Below, piece after piece: positions 1 through 6,873 of a DNA stretch of 8,362 nucleotides. How positions within the stretch are numbered: the stretch's first letter is position 1; the number at the start of each line of letters is the position of its first letter. The DNA comes from an uncultured Candidatus Saccharibacteria bacterium (lineage in GTDB: Bacteria; Patescibacteria; Saccharimonadia; Saccharimonadales; UBA6022), in contig CAMLGO010000031.1 in the NCBI GenBank assembly GCA_946479665.1, positions 1-8,362 of the forward strand. Direction: 5' to 3'. The position numbers were made by a program, and so were the translations under genes. The notes beneath the pieces are model-generated. The model was not told the origin of the DNA and ran no database searches. It saw nothing but the letters and a program-made list of their open reading frames with translations.

Positions 1-624
1 GTTATCGAGCCGCTGTCCTAGGGCAATCTCGCCCGTGTCACCAAGCCCGGTGTAATCAGTGACGGTTTTGATCAACTCATCTGCGCTAACCTCTATGATA
101 GACACACCTATTGTACCGCCGTTATATTCAAGCGGTCCGCTGAGATAGAATATGGCCTCATTCCCGCTGCCCTTAAAGGCAAGCTTGACCGAGTTTTGAG
201 TAATGCTTTGTCTGAATAACTCACTGTCCAGCTGGTGCGTGGCCATAGTCTCCTCATTGGTAGATGCGACCAAGTTGCCATTCTTGTCCATAATGGTCAC
301 ATTACGAATATCGCCGCCCAGTCTTTTAGCATCACTCAAGCTGGCAGTAATATGAGCCAAGGCGTCTTCATCCCCGGTTCGATTGTACGTATCCACCAAA
401 GTACGCAGCAGCTCGCGGCTGTTAAAGTCGGCCAGCCGCTTGAGATTCTGAGAACGTATGTCGTTGAGGCGGTGCTCCTGAACGGTCGCGATACTGCTCA
501 ACTGCTCTGTAGTCTGGCCCTGCAAGGTGGTTTTTGCACTAGAGTAAAGCAAGCTGCCAACTACGGCTAAGGGCAGCAAAGAAATTCCTAGCAGAAGCAG
601 AGTAATTTTTTCAATCAGTCTCAT
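1..624 (-). CDS. Membrane-anchored Cache-domain sensor protein, N-terminal part (runs off left edge)
   Basis: The first 208 codons are present and the reading frame stays open to base 1. Residues 7-28 form a hydrophobic membrane segment after a short basic start. A long polar, helical extracytoplasmic region follows, and then a Cache-like sensor fold: a beta segment near 106-121 (VTIMDKNGNLVAS) and the signature GLGDTGEIALG at 193-203, typical of double-Cache sensors in histidine kinases, diguanylate cyclases and chemoreceptors. The output domain lies outside the window; a histidine kinase is my best guess, not something seen. The ATG at 624 is supported by GGAG at 631-634, six bases upstream. 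It overlaps the end of the upstream membrane-protein gene by 14 bases, so translation is probably coupled. Cache domains usually bind small ligands outside the cell. Confidence 0.82.
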   Translation of the reverse strand, partial: MRLIEKITLLLLGISLLPLAVVGSLLYSSAKTTLQGQTTEQLSSIATVQEHRLNDIRSQNLKRLADFNSRELLRTLVDTYNRTGDEDALAHITASLSDAKRLGGDIRNVTIMDKNGNLVASTNEETMATHQLDSELFRQSITQNSVKLAFKGSGNEAIFYLSGPLEYNGGTIGVSIIEVSADELIKTVTDYTGLGDTGEIALGQRLDN

Positions 625-1579
625 TCGGAACTCCAGCTTTTATCAGATGGCGCAATTGTTTGGCGCTCGCTCGTATAAAGAGATAACCCACGGCTTGCAG
701 AATAATAAAAAGGTAAATGATCACGATTATCAGAGCCAAGCTAACCTGCTGCAGCTGCTCGCTACCGAAGGCGGTGATGGCCTGCAAGATAATAGCGCTG
801 CTTATCACGGCCAGCAGACCATGGAATAGGTTGACTATTGCACGCCGCCACTTAGCCTGCAAAAGCGAATGTACGTATCGCTCTATTTGAAGGACGGCTT
901 GTAAGCCAACGAACCAAGTAGCTGCTAGCGGTACGATAATAGTGAGTACGATTAAAAGGTCCGGTATGTAATAAGAAGCAAAACGTCCAGCTTCGGTCGC
1001 TACTTGCCGGGAAGTATTGCCGAATACAGCTATCGTGAAAAGAACAGTAAACAGCGAGGTGGCCACGAGCGATGGAAGCATCGTGCTTCGTACGGCTACA
1101 GCATAGTGGCTACTCTGAACTAGCTTGCGCGATCCTAGAAACAGACAACCAAACGCCGCCAGCGGAATAATAATATGGAAGTAGTTGCTCAGGATTGTCA
1201 ATGTAGCCGCCGCGTTTCCATCAGTAGCCCAAACCGTCCGGGCGGCACTAATGAGTGGGATACTAATCAAATCAATGATCAAAATCCCCAGCCCTCGTGA
1301 AATCAATCGAAATCCAACATAGTTACGCGTATGTTTACGCTCAGTATCCGACGCGAATCTACTGAAATGATACCAACCGACAACGGCGATCAGCCACGTC
1401 AGCATATATGGGATGAGTAAAGTAGCGGTGAGGACTAATCTGGCCATCTCACTAAGCTGTACTTGTGTATTTTGTGAAGCAGGAGCCAAGATTGTGAGCA
1501 AGATATATACCAGCCAAGCCGCAACGACCAGGCCATAATAGCGCCATAAATGAGTTTCTTTTTTCATCATTTTCATCAT
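611..1579 (-). CDS. Polytopic membrane protein of unknown function, about 8 helices
   Basis: A 322-residue protein with about eight hydrophobic segments, near residues 15-32, 47-70, 95-112, 127-148, 168-187, 203-228, 248-271 and 279-303, joined by short loops and ending in a short basic tail. I do not recognise the family, and no catalytic motif stands out. Its stop codon lies inside the start of the Cache sensor gene (14-base overlap, same strand), so the two are almost certainly co-transcribed. A sensor partner, ligand transporter or membrane signalling unit are possible roles, but this is inference from neighbourhood only. Four ATGs crowd the start (1579, 1576, 1570, 1567; protein begins MMKMMK). 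None has a convincing ribosome binding site, so the exact start is uncertain by a few codons. Confidence 0.8.
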   Translation of the reverse strand: MMKMMKKETHLWRYYGLVVAAWLVYILLTILAPASQNTQVQLSEMARLVLTATLLIPYMLTWLIAVVGWYHFSRFASDTERKHTRNYVGFRLISRGLGILIIDLISIPLISAARTVWATDGNAAATLTILSNYFHIIIPLAAFGCLFLGSRKLVQSSHYAVAVRSTMLPSLVATSLFTVLFTIAVFGNTSRQVATEAGRFASYYIPDLLIVLTIIVPLAATWFVGLQAVLQIERYVHSLLQAKWRRAIVNLFHGLLAVISSAIILQAITAFGSEQLQQVSLALIIVIIYLFIILQAVGYLFIRASAKQLRHLIKAGVPNETD

Positions 1580-1593
1580 TCTTATGCTTACTG

Positions 1594-1608
1594 ATTATGA
1601 GTATGCCA
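1594..1608 (-). promoter_or_regulatory. Possible promoter for the membrane protein-sensor operon
   Basis: On the minus strand two overlapping -10 candidates sit just before the gene starting at 1579: an extended form TGGCATACT (1608 to 1600) and CATAAT (1599 to 1594). Neither has a good -35 at the usual spacing. Either would give a leader of only about 8-14 bases. Weak evidence alone, but consistent with the other operon-leading genes here. Confidence 0.35.
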
Positions 1609-1653
1609 TACCAGAAGTGCGTTTCATAGCATAATTACAAAAAACACCCCCCA

Positions 1654-1696
1654 GAGCTATTTCAAAATACCTCTTAGCTCCACATCATCAATGATG
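1654..1696. repeat. Two small inverted repeats in the divergent intergenic region
   Basis: GAGCTA (1654-1659) is matched by TAGCTC (1675-1680) across 15 bases. Directly beyond lies CATCAT-CA-ATGATG (1683-1696). Both lie between the divergent starts at 1579 and 1741, upstream of the likely -10 of the plus-strand gene. They could be regulator binding sites. The arms are only six bases each, so chance cannot be excluded. Nothing else is apparent in the 161-base gap apart from the promoter candidates. Confidence 0.3.
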
Positions 1697-1722
1697 CTAG
1701 AAATAAGATCGAGTGGTGAATA

Positions 1723-1731
1723 TGGTATTAT
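1723..1731 (+). promoter_or_regulatory. Extended -10 promoter, near-leaderless
   Basis: TGGTATTAT matches the extended -10 pattern TGnTATAAT with one mismatch. No -35 is recognisable at 16-18 bases upstream, as is usual for extended -10 promoters. Transcription would begin near 1738, only a few bases before the ATG at 1741, leaving no room for a Shine-Dalgarno sequence; none is present. Confidence 0.6.
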
Positions 1732-1740
1732 CAACTACAT

Positions 1741-2394
1741 ATGAACAATGAACAAACACATACACCAAATATCACTTCGACAGTAGAACAGCAATCAGGG
1801 CATAAAACAAGAAGTCGAACCCTTATCGTACTAGGCCTACTTGTCTTACTTACTTCTCTTTCGTATGGAGCTTACGAATGGAACAAGAATCGTGAACTGA
1901 CAGCTAACCTATCGGAGCAAGAAAGAAAGGCGTCCGGCCTTGCTGCAGAGAATAACCGGTTAACGGGAGGGGTTCAAAAAGAACCATCAGCAACAGCGAT
2001 AATAGTCACCGAGAAGCTAACGGATGACAAAACAATATCCTACCCTTTAACCCATGAGAATTCACAGATCATATGGTGGCATAGTAATACCACGGGATAC
2101 ATCGTCCTATCCCACAAAAAAGCATTAGCATATGTCTCAGACCTACCTGGTTCAGTGCGTAAAACACTTTGTGGAAGCGATAATGAAACACGAGTCGACC
2201 AGAAGGATATCGCAATGGGATTCTTGCTGATCGATACTAAAGAATTTGGACATAATCAGTACGCTAATTGTCTTCAGGCGATGGCCGCCTCAACTATCAA
2301 TAAAGATGAGAAGTCACGTATGGAGGCTCAAAAAGTCTTAGAAGAAGTTGATGCAGACATCAAAGCATTCATAGAATCATCTACTATAAAATAA
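1741..2394 (+). CDS. Orphan single-pass membrane protein with extracytoplasmic domain
   Basis: A 217-residue protein of no family I recognise. A polar N-terminus ends in a basic stretch (HKTRSR, 21-26), then one membrane helix at about 27-45, predicting cytoplasmic N-terminus and outside C-terminus. Residues 50-76 are charged and helical and may form a short coiled coil. The remainder is a mixed domain with an aromatic patch (IIWWHS, 110-115) and two cysteines (C144, C177) that could form a disulfide; it ends in a charged helix. The gene is a lone transcription unit, flanked by divergent and convergent neighbours, with its own extended -10 box and a shared terminator. Base composition looks more A+T rich than the polysaccharide genes. 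The start is the first ATG after the promoter and has no ribosome binding site. Function unknown; a cell-surface role is plausible. Confidence 0.72.
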   Translation: MNNEQTHTPNITSTVEQQSGHKTRSRTLIVLGLLVLLTSLSYGAYEWNKNRELTANLSEQERKASGLAAENNRLTGGVQKEPSATAIIVTEKLTDDKTISYPLTHENSQIIWWHSNTTGYIVLSHKKALAYVSDLPGSVRKTLCGSDNETRVDQKDIAMGFLLIDTKEFGHNQYANCLQAMAASTINKDEKSRMEAQKVLEEVDADIKAFIESSTIK

Positions 2395-2420
2395 GGGCAG
2401 TAAAATACTTACACGAAAAA

Positions 2421-2440
2421 ATGAGACTCTTCAGTCTCAT
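2421..2440. terminator. Bidirectional intrinsic terminator
   Basis: A perfect 8-bp stem (2421-2428 with 2433-2440) closes a CTTC tetraloop. On the plus strand it is followed by CTTTTCTT, ending the transcript of the gene that stops at 2394. On the minus strand it is followed by TTTTTCGT, ending the tRNA-Asn transcript just 7 bases after the encoded CCA. One hairpin therefore serves two convergent units; the minus-strand T run is the better one. Confidence 0.85.
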
Positions 2441-2447
2441 CTTTTCT

Positions 2448-2522
2448 TGGCTCCGACGGCTGGACTCGAACCAGCAACCTCGAAGTTAACAGCTTCTTGC
2501 TCCACCATTGAGCTACGTCGGA
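2448..2522 (-). tRNA. tRNA-Asn (anticodon GUU)
   Basis: A full 75-base cloverleaf can be folded. The acceptor stem TCCGACG pairs with CGTCGGA over all seven positions, the D stem is GCTC/GAGC, the anticodon loop is CTGTTAA with GTT at 34-36, the variable loop has five bases, and the T arm is GCTGG-TTCGAGT-CCAGC. Discriminator G73 and CCA are encoded. The one oddity is an A27-G43 mismatch at the base of the anticodon stem, leaving four good pairs (GAAG/CTTC). It has its own promoter just upstream and a terminator just downstream, so it can be expressed alone, although read-through from the LexA-like gene is possible because no terminator separates them. Confidence 0.96.
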
Positions 2523-2533
2523 ATACAAGGAGT

Positions 2534-2563
2534 ATTATACCCGTTATACCTGGGGTTGGTCAA
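2534..2563 (-). promoter_or_regulatory. Promoter of tRNA-Asn, embedded in the LexA-like gene end
   Basis: On the minus strand TTGACC (2563 to 2558) and a perfect TATAAT (2539 to 2534) are 18 bases apart, the best sigma70-type promoter in the window. Transcription would start near 2527, about five bases before the mature tRNA. The -35 and most of the spacer lie inside the last codons of the LexA-like gene, whose stop is at 2544-2546. Confidence 0.85.
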
Positions 2564-2918
2564 GTATATCGCGAGCATGTTTTAAAACAACGACCTCCTG
2601 TCGAGATTTGTCGTCATCAATTGCTTCACGAGCAGTAATTTCATTATTGAGCCATTTAATGTGAGTTGATTCTTTCGAAGTAGCTGGCAGCATAGCATCT
2701 TTCATAACAACTTCCAGCGAACGGGCAGAATGATCTTTCTTACGCAGGTAGCCTCGGGTGATTAACCCATCAACATGCGTCGCCACGGTAGACACCGATT
2801 TATAATCGAGTGCACGCATTACCTCGCGGTAGCTCGGCCCATACCCATTCCCCTTGATGAACCCGTCAATAAAGTTTAGTAGTTCGCGCTGTTTTTTACT
2901 TGGCCTTGTTTCTGACAT
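2544..2918 (-). CDS. LexA-like winged-helix DNA-binding protein lacking the protease domain
   Basis: Residues 6-71 match the LexA N-terminal DNA-binding family (PF01726 type). The QRELLNFIDGFIKGNGYGPS segment (10-29) is the first helix and turn, REVMRALDY and SVSTVATHVDGLITRGYL (31-58) give the helix-turn-helix with its recognition helix, and the wing ends in SARSLEV (64-70). In full LexA a linker with the Ala-Gly cleavage site and an S24 Ser-Lys protease follow, for about 200 residues in all. Here there are only about 50 charged residues with neither, so self-cleavage in the SOS response is not possible for this protein. It overlaps the upstream polymerase-like gene by 23 bases. Its strong ribosome binding site at 2921-2928 supports the ATG at 2918. 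Targets are unknown; the divergent polysaccharide promoters are the nearest candidates. Confidence 0.88.
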   Translation of the reverse strand: MSETRPSKKQRELLNFIDGFIKGNGYGPSYREVMRALDYKSVSTVATHVDGLITRGYLRKKDHSARSLEVVMKDAMLPATSKESTHIKWLNNEITAREAIDDDKSRQEVVVLKHARDILDQPQV

Positions 2919-4206
2919 ATTCCTCCTTCGTGGCGATAGCTACAGCGGCAAGCCCCCACCAGATAAGACTTACTGTATCGTCAACCCATACTGGCTGAAG
3001 AGCGCCAATAAAGCCTAGTCCAATACCACTTGCAAACACACCGAGCGCTAGCCAGTCTTTTCGTCGCAGCCACAGGCGCCGCATAATCTCGATAAAAATA
3101 ACAAGAAATAGCACAATCCCCAACCAGCCAATTTCATGCGCGATAAACAGGTATTGATTCTCGATAATCAGCGGTGACGTGCCGTGATACGAGGCTGTTC
3201 CAGTACTGCCAACGCCAGCACCAAATGGCTGAGAGATCATCGCCTGGATTCCATGCTGGAGCGATTGAATGTGCCCATCATTTGAGCCGCTACTATTACC
3301 CTCGGCCGGATTTTCATGCAACACAACATTTGATACAAAACTACTGTCTTTCCCGACTATATAACCACCGACAGCCAAAGCAATCACCAAACAGCTTGCC
3401 GCCAGCCACCAGACAGGCTTTACTTTCTTGCCCCACGCATACACTGCGACCATCACGAGGCCGAACAGAGCAGCTAGCAGAGCACTGCGAGAGTAACTTA
3501 TCCATAACGCAATTACCAAACAGAGTATCAATAAAGCGACCGACCACCGAGCCAGCTGCCTCGATAAACGCCTGTACTGCAGTGCTACAAAACTTACAAC
3601 GATTGATAGTATCATTGCCACGTACGCGCCAAGAGGATTTGGCCCTCTGAGCGTACTATTGACCCGTATAAAGTCGTGGTTACGATCAACCGTCATGAAC
3701 GGAGCTATCGTATCTTTTCCATAGCCAATGTGCGTCAAAATATCCTTTGGTAGGAATAATTGAAGCGTCGCAAAGCCAGCCACAATTGCCGCGCCAATCG
3801 CTCCCATACGCACAAACAACGGACGTGCAACCGGGTAAAGTTGCAAAGCCACGTATACCAGCGAAAAATACACAATATAGCGAAGATCGACAGCCAGACC
3901 GGCAAGTGTCGCCGCTAACCCTTGTGGCAACAGGGCAATCGTCACTACATGCAGCGCCACATAGCCGATAATCACCCAAAAGAGTTTGTCACGCACCAAC
4001 GAAGGCCACGCTCGATGCTTGATAATTAATATGACAGCACAAGCTCCCGCGAGCACCATCAGCACCTCTTTCCATGACTTCGCAAGATCACCCATATTCG
4101 GCAGTAATGTGCTGACAATCACCGTGAATGGCGCATGCAGAACAATAAAGCCGAATATAAACAGCAATAGGCCGAGATATATCTTAGAGAGTCGCGCTTG
4201 CTTCAT
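2896..4206 (-). CDS. O-antigen ligase/polymerase (Wzy/WaaL-like) membrane protein
   Basis: A 436-residue protein with about 10-12 membrane helices and a large hydrophilic loop at roughly 284-350, the layout of the Wzy_C / O-antigen ligase family (PF04932 type). Typical motifs are LRGPNPLG (186-193), SYSRSALLAALFG (237-249), the loop end HGIQAMISQPFGAGVGS (318-334), and ENQYLFIAHEIGWLG (349-363) entering the last helices. Such proteins transfer lipid-linked glycan outside the membrane, either polymerising repeat units or ligating them to an acceptor; sequence alone does not decide which. It is divergent from the glycosylphosphotransferase operon and leads the unit that includes the LexA-like gene. 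The ATG at 4206 has no good ribosome binding site, but a -10 box lies 8 bases upstream, suggesting a leaderless message. Confidence 0.88.
   Translation of the reverse strand: MKQARLSKIYLGLLLFIFGFIVLHAPFTVIVSTLLPNMGDLAKSWKEVLMVLAGACAVILIIKHRAWPSLVRDKLFWVIIGYVALHVVTIALLPQGLAATLAGLAVDLRYIVYFSLVYVALQLYPVARPLFVRMGAIGAAIVAGFATLQLFLPKDILTHIGYGKDTIAPFMTVDRNHDFIRVNSTLRGPNPLGAYVAMILSIVVSFVALQYRRLSRQLARWSVALLILCLVIALWISYSRSALLAALFGLVMVAVYAWGKKVKPVWWLAASCLVIALAVGGYIVGKDSSFVSNVVLHENPAEGNSSGSNDGHIQSLQHGIQAMISQPFGAGVGSTGTASYHGTSPLIIENQYLFIAHEIGWLGIVLFLVIFIEIMRRLWLRRKDWLALGVFASGIGLGFIGALQPVWVDDTVSLIWWGLAAVAIATKEEYVRNKAK
2921..2928 (-). promoter_or_regulatory. Strong ribosome binding site inside the ligase gene
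   Basis: AAGGAGGA reads toward the ATG at 2918 on the minus strand and lies within the last codons of the O-antigen ligase-like gene. It is the strongest Shine-Dalgarno match in the window and fixes the start of the LexA-like protein in spite of the 23-base overlap. Confidence 0.85.
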
Positions 4207-4214
4207 TACTCACT

Positions 4215-4220
4215 AGTATA
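4215..4220 (-). promoter_or_regulatory. -10 box for the ligase / LexA-like operon, near-leaderless
   Basis: TATACT on the minus strand (4220 to 4215) has five of six consensus bases. Transcription would start near 4208, directly at the ATG at 4206. No clear -35 is seen. The box overlaps the left arm of the imperfect dyad at 4217-4243. Confidence 0.5.
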
Positions 4221-4243
4221 CAGCAGCCGCGGCTACCGGTATA
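4217..4243. promoter_or_regulatory. Imperfect dyad, candidate operator between divergent promoters
   Basis: A perfect ten-base palindrome AGCCGCGGCT (4225-4234) is flanked by TATAC (4217-4221) and GTATA (4239-4243), placed symmetrically to within one base. It overlaps the minus-strand -10 box and sits about 24 bases upstream of the plus-strand -10, a position from which a bound protein could control both directions. The LexA-like protein encoded in this unit is a possible binder, by inference only. Confidence 0.45.
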
Positions 4244-4266
4244 TTTCCCTAGCGGTGAGACTAAGT

Positions 4267-4272
4267 TATAAT
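4267..4272 (+). promoter_or_regulatory. -10 box for the polysaccharide operon
   Basis: A perfect TATAAT. At 17-base spacing the -35 position reads TTTCCC (4244-4249), a weak match. Transcription would begin near 4279, giving a leader of about 37 bases with no Shine-Dalgarno sequence before the ATG at 4316. A second weak -10-like TATATC at 4297-4302 would make the message nearly leaderless. Confidence 0.5.
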
Positions 4273-4315
4273 AGACCCATTCATTAACTAATGACTTATA
4301 TCGTAGCGCACCCAT

Positions 4316-5734
4316 ATGAAAAATAACGGACCGTTCATCTACAGGCTGTGCTTGGCACTTGGCGACATTCTTGCTTTACTCCTCTCTTTCACCGCAGCAT
4401 ATATTTTGCGTGTTTCTATCGACCCGCGCCCACTTCCAGCGGCAATCACCTCTATTGAGTTTATCGGCACCATTGCCGCCCTGCTACCGCTGTGGATCAT
4501 ACTGCTCTACATCCTCGGACTTTACTCACGCGAGGTATACGAATATCGACCAAAAGAATTTGGGCGCCTCATTATTGTTGCCGCTTTTGGTATTTTAATC
4601 ATGATTGCCGTTAGTTTCTTTGCTTCAACCCCGATCTTCCCGGCTAAGCTCGTTGCTATTTACGCCTTTGGTATCAGTTTTATCCTACTTGCTTCAATTC
4701 GCACAATCATCAAGCACATACGACTGATCCTGCTCGATCATGGTCGCGGGGCGCTCAAGCTGCTCATCGTTGGCAATAGCCCTGCAACACTCAGCCTATC
4801 GGACTATATCGCTGGCAACCCGCGATCAGGCTATGTCATTACAGGTATTGTCGCAAACAACCAGTACATCGCGCCGACGCTCGCAGATAAAAAATTCACA
4901 TCACTTACACAGGCACTGAAAAATTCAACTCCAGATGTCATCATTCAAACGGACAGCGCACGGCAAGATGAAGTTTATAAAGCAGCCGTCGACCATCATA
5001 CCGCCTACAAGTACGTCAGCGAGCATCAAGCCCTATCGAGTTCTCGTAATACTATCGAAATCCTCAGCACGTTACCTGTCATCAATGTCACGACAACCCC
5101 GCTCATTGGCCACGGACGAGTCACAAAACGTATTCTCGACCTTATCCTGGGCTTCGTTATTATCTCAGTAGCATCACCATTCATGCTGATGATCGCTCTT
5201 ATTTCCAAGCTCACCGAGCCGCGTGCGCCAATTTTCTTTAAGCAAAAACGCTTGTCGCGCTTCAACCAACCTGTCTATATTTACAAGTTCCGCACCATGA
5301 AACAGGAGTTCTCAGGCATGAGCCCCGAGGATGCATTTACAAAAATGGGTAAGCCAGAACTGTCAAAAACCTATAGGGATAATGGTGACCAACTCGACAA
5401 AGACCCGCGCGTAACTGCTTTTGGCCGATTCCTGCGTAGCACCAGCCTCGATGAGTTACCGCAGCTCTTTAATGTCCTTAGGGGTGACATCAGCCTCGTC
5501 GGGCCACGCGCACTCGTGCCAGCAGAACTCAATCAATACCCAAACAAGAGCCTTATTCTCAGTGTTAAATCCGGACTCACCGGCCTCGCTCAGGTTTCTG
5601 GTCGCCGCAACATCAGCTTTGAGGACCGCCGTGCGCTCGATATTTACTACGTCCAAAACTGGACGCTTCTGCTCGATATTCAAATCATTCTAAAAACAGC
5701 TTATTCCGTACTCCTGCAAAGAGGTGCGAAATAG
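4316..5734 (+). CDS. Polyprenyl glycosylphosphotransferase (WcaJ-like initiating enzyme)
   Basis: A 472-residue protein of the usual length for the large phosphoglycosyltransferases that move a sugar-1-phosphate from a nucleotide sugar to undecaprenyl phosphate, starting a glycan on the inner membrane face. Four N-terminal helices (about 10-31, 50-70, 85-103, 112-130) precede a nucleotide-binding-like middle domain (KLLIVGNSP, 148-156). The C-terminal catalytic domain opens with a membrane re-entrant helix (about 272-298). Signature motifs are all present: KFRTM (324-328), [12 protein letters not shown] (363-374), SLDELPQL (377-384) with the catalytic Asp-Glu pair D379-E380, SLVGPRA (393-399) and [11 protein letters not shown] (420-430). 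The sugar transferred cannot be read from sequence. It begins the operon and its stop overlaps the next start by one base. No ribosome binding site precedes the ATG. Confidence 0.95.
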   Translation: MKNNGPFIYRLCLALGDILALLLSFTAAYILRVSIDPRPLPAAITSIEFIGTIAALLPLWIILLYILGLYSREVYEYRPKEFGRLIIVAAFGILIMIAVSFFASTPIFPAKLVAIYAFGISFILLASIRTIIKHIRLILLDHGRGALKLLIVGNSPATLSLSDYIAGNPRSGYVITGIVANNQYIAPTLADKKFTSLTQALKNSTPDVIIQTDSARQDEVYKAAVDHHTAYKYVSEHQALSSSRNTIEILSTLPVINVTTTPLIGHGRVTKRILDLILGFVIISVASPFMLMIALISKLTEPRAPIFFKQKRLSRFNQPVYIYKFRTMKQEFSGMSPEDAFTKMGKPELSKTYRDNGDQLDKDPRVTAFGRFLRSTSLDELPQLFNVLRGDISLVGPRALVPAELNQYPNKSLILSVKSGLTGLAQVSGRRNISFEDRRALDIYYVQNWTLLLDIQIILKTAYSVLLQRGAK

Positions 5735-6873
5735 TGCCAAAAGTAACACAGTCTCCAAAAGTTGCTATCGTTCATGACTGGCTGTACGGCGGTGGCGCCG
5801 AGCATGTTGTTGAAATGCTCCACGAGCTTTACCCGGAAGCACCAATATACACGTCGTATTGTTCGCCCGAATGGCGCAAGAAGCTTGATGGTGTTGTTAT
5901 TACTGGCTACCTGCAACATTGGCCATTCGCCAAGCTACGACGCTTTTTGCCACTTCTCCGCCAGTGGTGGTTCAGGGGACTCACACTCAATGATTATGAC
6001 ATCATTATTAGCAGCTCTGGCAACGGCGAGGCGAAGTTCGTCACTACGAGCAACGACACACTCCATATCTGCTACTGTCACATCCCAACGCACTTTTACT
6101 GGTCAAAGTATGAAGAATATTTGGCACATCCGAGCATGCGACCGTACTGGCTTGTTCGTCTTGGCCTCCGTCTGCTTGTAAAACCGCTTCGCAAAAATGA
6201 CTACGAAGCGGCGCAAGAAGTCGATTACTTCATTGCCAACTCGACTCATACTCAAAAGCAGATCAAGCAATATTACGACCGAGATAGTACAGTTATCTTC
6301 CCGCCGGTCGATACGGATAAATTTTCACCGCTCGCTGCAAAGCACACTTACCAAACCGCTGCCACGCGGCGCTATATCGTATGGGGTCGCCACGTTCCAT
6401 ACAAACGCATCGATCTCGCTATCGCCGCCTGTAATAAGCTAAAACTACCGCTAACCGTTCTTGGAACAGGCCCTGAAACTGCCGCTCTTAAATCCCTGGC
6501 TGGCCCAACAGTAACGTTCACCGGCCGCGTTAGCGACGAAGAATTGAAGCGTCACATCCTTGAAGCCGATACCTTCTTATTCCCCGCGGAAGAAGATTTT
6601 GGCATTGCTCCGATCGAAGCCCTAGCGGCTGGACTACCCGTGATTGCCTACAAAGCCGGCGGCGCGCTCGACTACATTCACGAGGGCCACAATGGCCTAT
6701 TCTTCGAAGAACAAACAGTAGATAGCCTCGCCGAGGCACTAAAACGCCACCAAACGATGGCGTTCATCCCGAAAGAGATCTCAATGAGCGCCGAACCATT
6801 CTCGCGACAGCAGTTCACTCAAGCAATGGCCGACCATATCACCGAAGTAACAACGCGAAAGGGTATCTCATGA
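5734..6873 (+). CDS. GT4-family glycosyltransferase (WbaZ/mannosyltransferase-like)
   Basis: A 379-residue GT-B fold enzyme expected to add a sugar to the lipid-linked chain in the cytoplasm. The N-terminal domain opens with KVAIVHDWLYGGGAEHV (9-25), the glycine-rich acceptor/donor loop, and carries DYDIIISSSG (87-96) and CHIPTHFYW (115-123). The C-terminal donor domain has WGRHVPYKR (217-225), whose Arg and Lys contact the donor phosphates, and the EX7E motif E287-E295 in FPAEEDFGIAPIE. The pattern resembles GDP-mannose-using O-antigen enzymes, but donor identity is inference. It starts with GTG, overlapping the upstream stop TAG by one base, with GAGGTG (5721-5726) seven bases ahead. It ends in an ATGA overlap with the next gene, so translation is coupled. 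Confidence 0.93.
   Translation: MPKVTQSPKVAIVHDWLYGGGAEHVVEMLHELYPEAPIYTSYCSPEWRKKLDGVVITGYLQHWPFAKLRRFLPLLRQWWFRGLTLNDYDIIISSSGNGEAKFVTTSNDTLHICYCHIPTHFYWSKYEEYLAHPSMRPYWLVRLGLRLLVKPLRKNDYEAAQEVDYFIANSTHTQKQIKQYYDRDSTVIFPPVDTDKFSPLAAKHTYQTAATRRYIVWGRHVPYKRIDLAIAACNKLKLPLTVLGTGPETAALKSLAGPTVTFTGRVSDEELKRHILEADTFLFPAEEDFGIAPIEALAAGLPVIAYKAGGALDYIHEGHNGLFFEEQTVDSLAEALKRHQTMAFIPKEISMSAEPFSRQQFTQAMADHITEVTTRKGIS

Noticed and set aside
235..570. 111-residue plus-strand frame
   Set aside because: It is antisense to the Cache sensor gene, whose frame has a membrane helix, a sensor motif and a ribosome binding site.
2532..2540. Perfect odd palindrome GTATTATAC over the tRNA promoter as a LexA-like operator
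   Set aside because: It consists mainly of the -10 box itself and is too short and A+T rich to tell from chance.
2447..2638. 63-residue plus-strand frame beginning MAPTAGLEPATSKL
   Set aside because: It is the antisense translation of the tRNA-Asn gene, a well-known spurious protein type, and it continues antisense into the LexA-like gene.
3174..3650. 158-residue plus-strand frame
   Set aside because: It lies fully antisense to the O-antigen ligase-like gene, and its composition (many Gln, Arg, Ser, Thr and Pro) has no fold-like pattern.
5762..6181. 139-residue plus-strand frame
   Set aside because: It is an out-of-frame shadow of the GT4 gene starting at 5734, which has full family motifs.
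611..6873. Recoding of UGA as glycine, as in some candidate phyla
   Set aside because: UGA ends the 322-residue membrane protein and the first GT4 enzyme exactly where the next gene begins, and all families read normally with the standard bacterial code.
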